This document shows, piece by piece, positions 13,705-13,931 of a DNA stretch of 13,931 nucleotides (positions are counted from its first letter, which is position 1; the number at the start of each line of letters is the position of its first letter). Both the position numbers and the translations under genes were made by a program. This DNA is from Actinomycetes bacterium (GTDB lineage: Bacteria; Actinomycetota; Acidimicrobiia; Acidimicrobiales; RAAP-2). Below the pieces are notes generated by a model. It saw nothing but the letters and a program-made list of their open reading frames with translations, was not told the origin of the DNA and searched no databases. The stretch is from positions 1 through 13,931 of the forward strand of contig JAJXTB010000075.1 of the NCBI GenBank assembly GCA_021784205.1, read 5' to 3'.

Positions 13705-13931
13705 ATGCCGCGTAGGTACTACCCACCCGAGGGCCAGATCATTCAGGCCTTCACCTTCGCGCTCGATCCCACGGACGAACAGGCGGCAAAGATCAGTCGA
13801 TTCTTTGGCGCTCGTCGCAAGGCCTTTAACTGGACCCTCGCGACAATCACGGCCGATCTCGAGCACTACCGTGAGACCGGAGAGTCGGGGACGCCCCCCT
13901 CGTTCTACTCCCTGCGCAAGCGTTGGAACGC
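13705..13931 (+). CDS. tnpB: TnpB of the IS607 element (N-terminal part; 3' end outside window)
   Basis: The first 75 codons are visible, beginning MPRRYYPPEGQIIQAFTFALD. The pattern FTFALDPTDEQAAKISRFFGARRKAFNWTLA is the N-terminal wedge/HTH start of TnpB and resembles the same part of the TnpB at 2011-3408, but the two differ at many positions and are not copies. AGGAG at 13693-13697 is well spaced from ATG 13705. The RuvC residues and zinc finger lie beyond the window, so integrity cannot be judged. It follows tnpA by 28 nt and is probably cotranscribed with it. Confidence 0.85.
   Translation, partial: MPRRYYPPEGQIIQAFTFALDPTDEQAAKISRFFGARRKAFNWTLATITADLEHYRETGESGTPPSFYSLRKRWN

Larger units (their letters stand above)
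13092..13931 (+). mobile_element. IS607-family element (tnpA + start of tnpB), right end outside window
   Basis: A serine recombinase gene is followed 28 nt later by a tnpB gene on the same strand, the defining arrangement of IS607. The left edge is placed near the GGGG run at 13090-13093 because the host membrane protein ceases there and IS607 recombination is known to use a GG dinucleotide. The exact edge is inferred. Confidence 0.75.

Noticed and set aside
1..13931. CRISPR arrays, tRNA or rRNA genes
   Set aside because: No regularly spaced repeats, cloverleaf sequences or rRNA-like stretches were noticed on either strand.

Overview
The window looks like a chromosomal stretch of a high-GC actinobacterium. 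The evidence is strongly G/C-rich third codon positions, frequent GTG starts, and at least one gene whose -10 box sits so close to its ATG that the transcript should be leaderless. An Acidimicrobiia-like lineage is possible, but that is inference and no marker gene here proves it.

Layout. (1) Positions 1-1772 and 5304-6353, minus strand: a probable three-gene operon in the order ferritin-like/VioB-type protein, MGT-type glycosyltransferase, NAD-dependent 2-hydroxyacid dehydrogenase (cut by the window edge). (2) Positions 1805-5303: an insertion that splits this operon. It ends in 19-bp inverted repeats (17/19 identical) and is flanked by a TTA direct repeat. The right-hand TTA is also the stop codon of the ferritin-like gene. 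Inside are an IS5-family DDE transposase, a SAM-dependent methyltransferase of visibly lower GC, and a full-length TnpB nuclease gene whose downstream, hairpin-rich region abuts the left inverted repeat. Removing the insertion on paper leaves about 29 bp between the ferritin-like stop and the glycosyltransferase start. (3) Positions 6546-12567: ordinary metabolic and accessory genes, namely an acyl-CoA dehydrogenase-like flavoprotein, a short baeRF/eRF1-like protein, a pRiA4b ORF-3-like protein, a convergent L-asparaginase, a substrate-binding-protein-like gene without signal peptide, and an aldehyde dehydrogenase. (4) Positions 12606-13931: a small membrane-protein gene broken by a frameshift and then truncated by an IS607-family element. 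That element has a serine recombinase gene (tnpA, with an apparent 1-nt frameshift near its start) and the beginning of a second tnpB that runs off the window.

The most interesting part is the 3.5-kb transposon. An IS5-type transposase appears to have mobilised a methyltransferase and a TnpB gene as cargo, with the TnpB 3' region (where its guide RNA would be encoded) placed against the transposon end so that the guide could be read from the host flank. The inverted repeats and the target repeat are seen directly. The single-unit transposition history and the guide-RNA idea are inference. All gene assignments come from reading motifs by eye; no database search was run.
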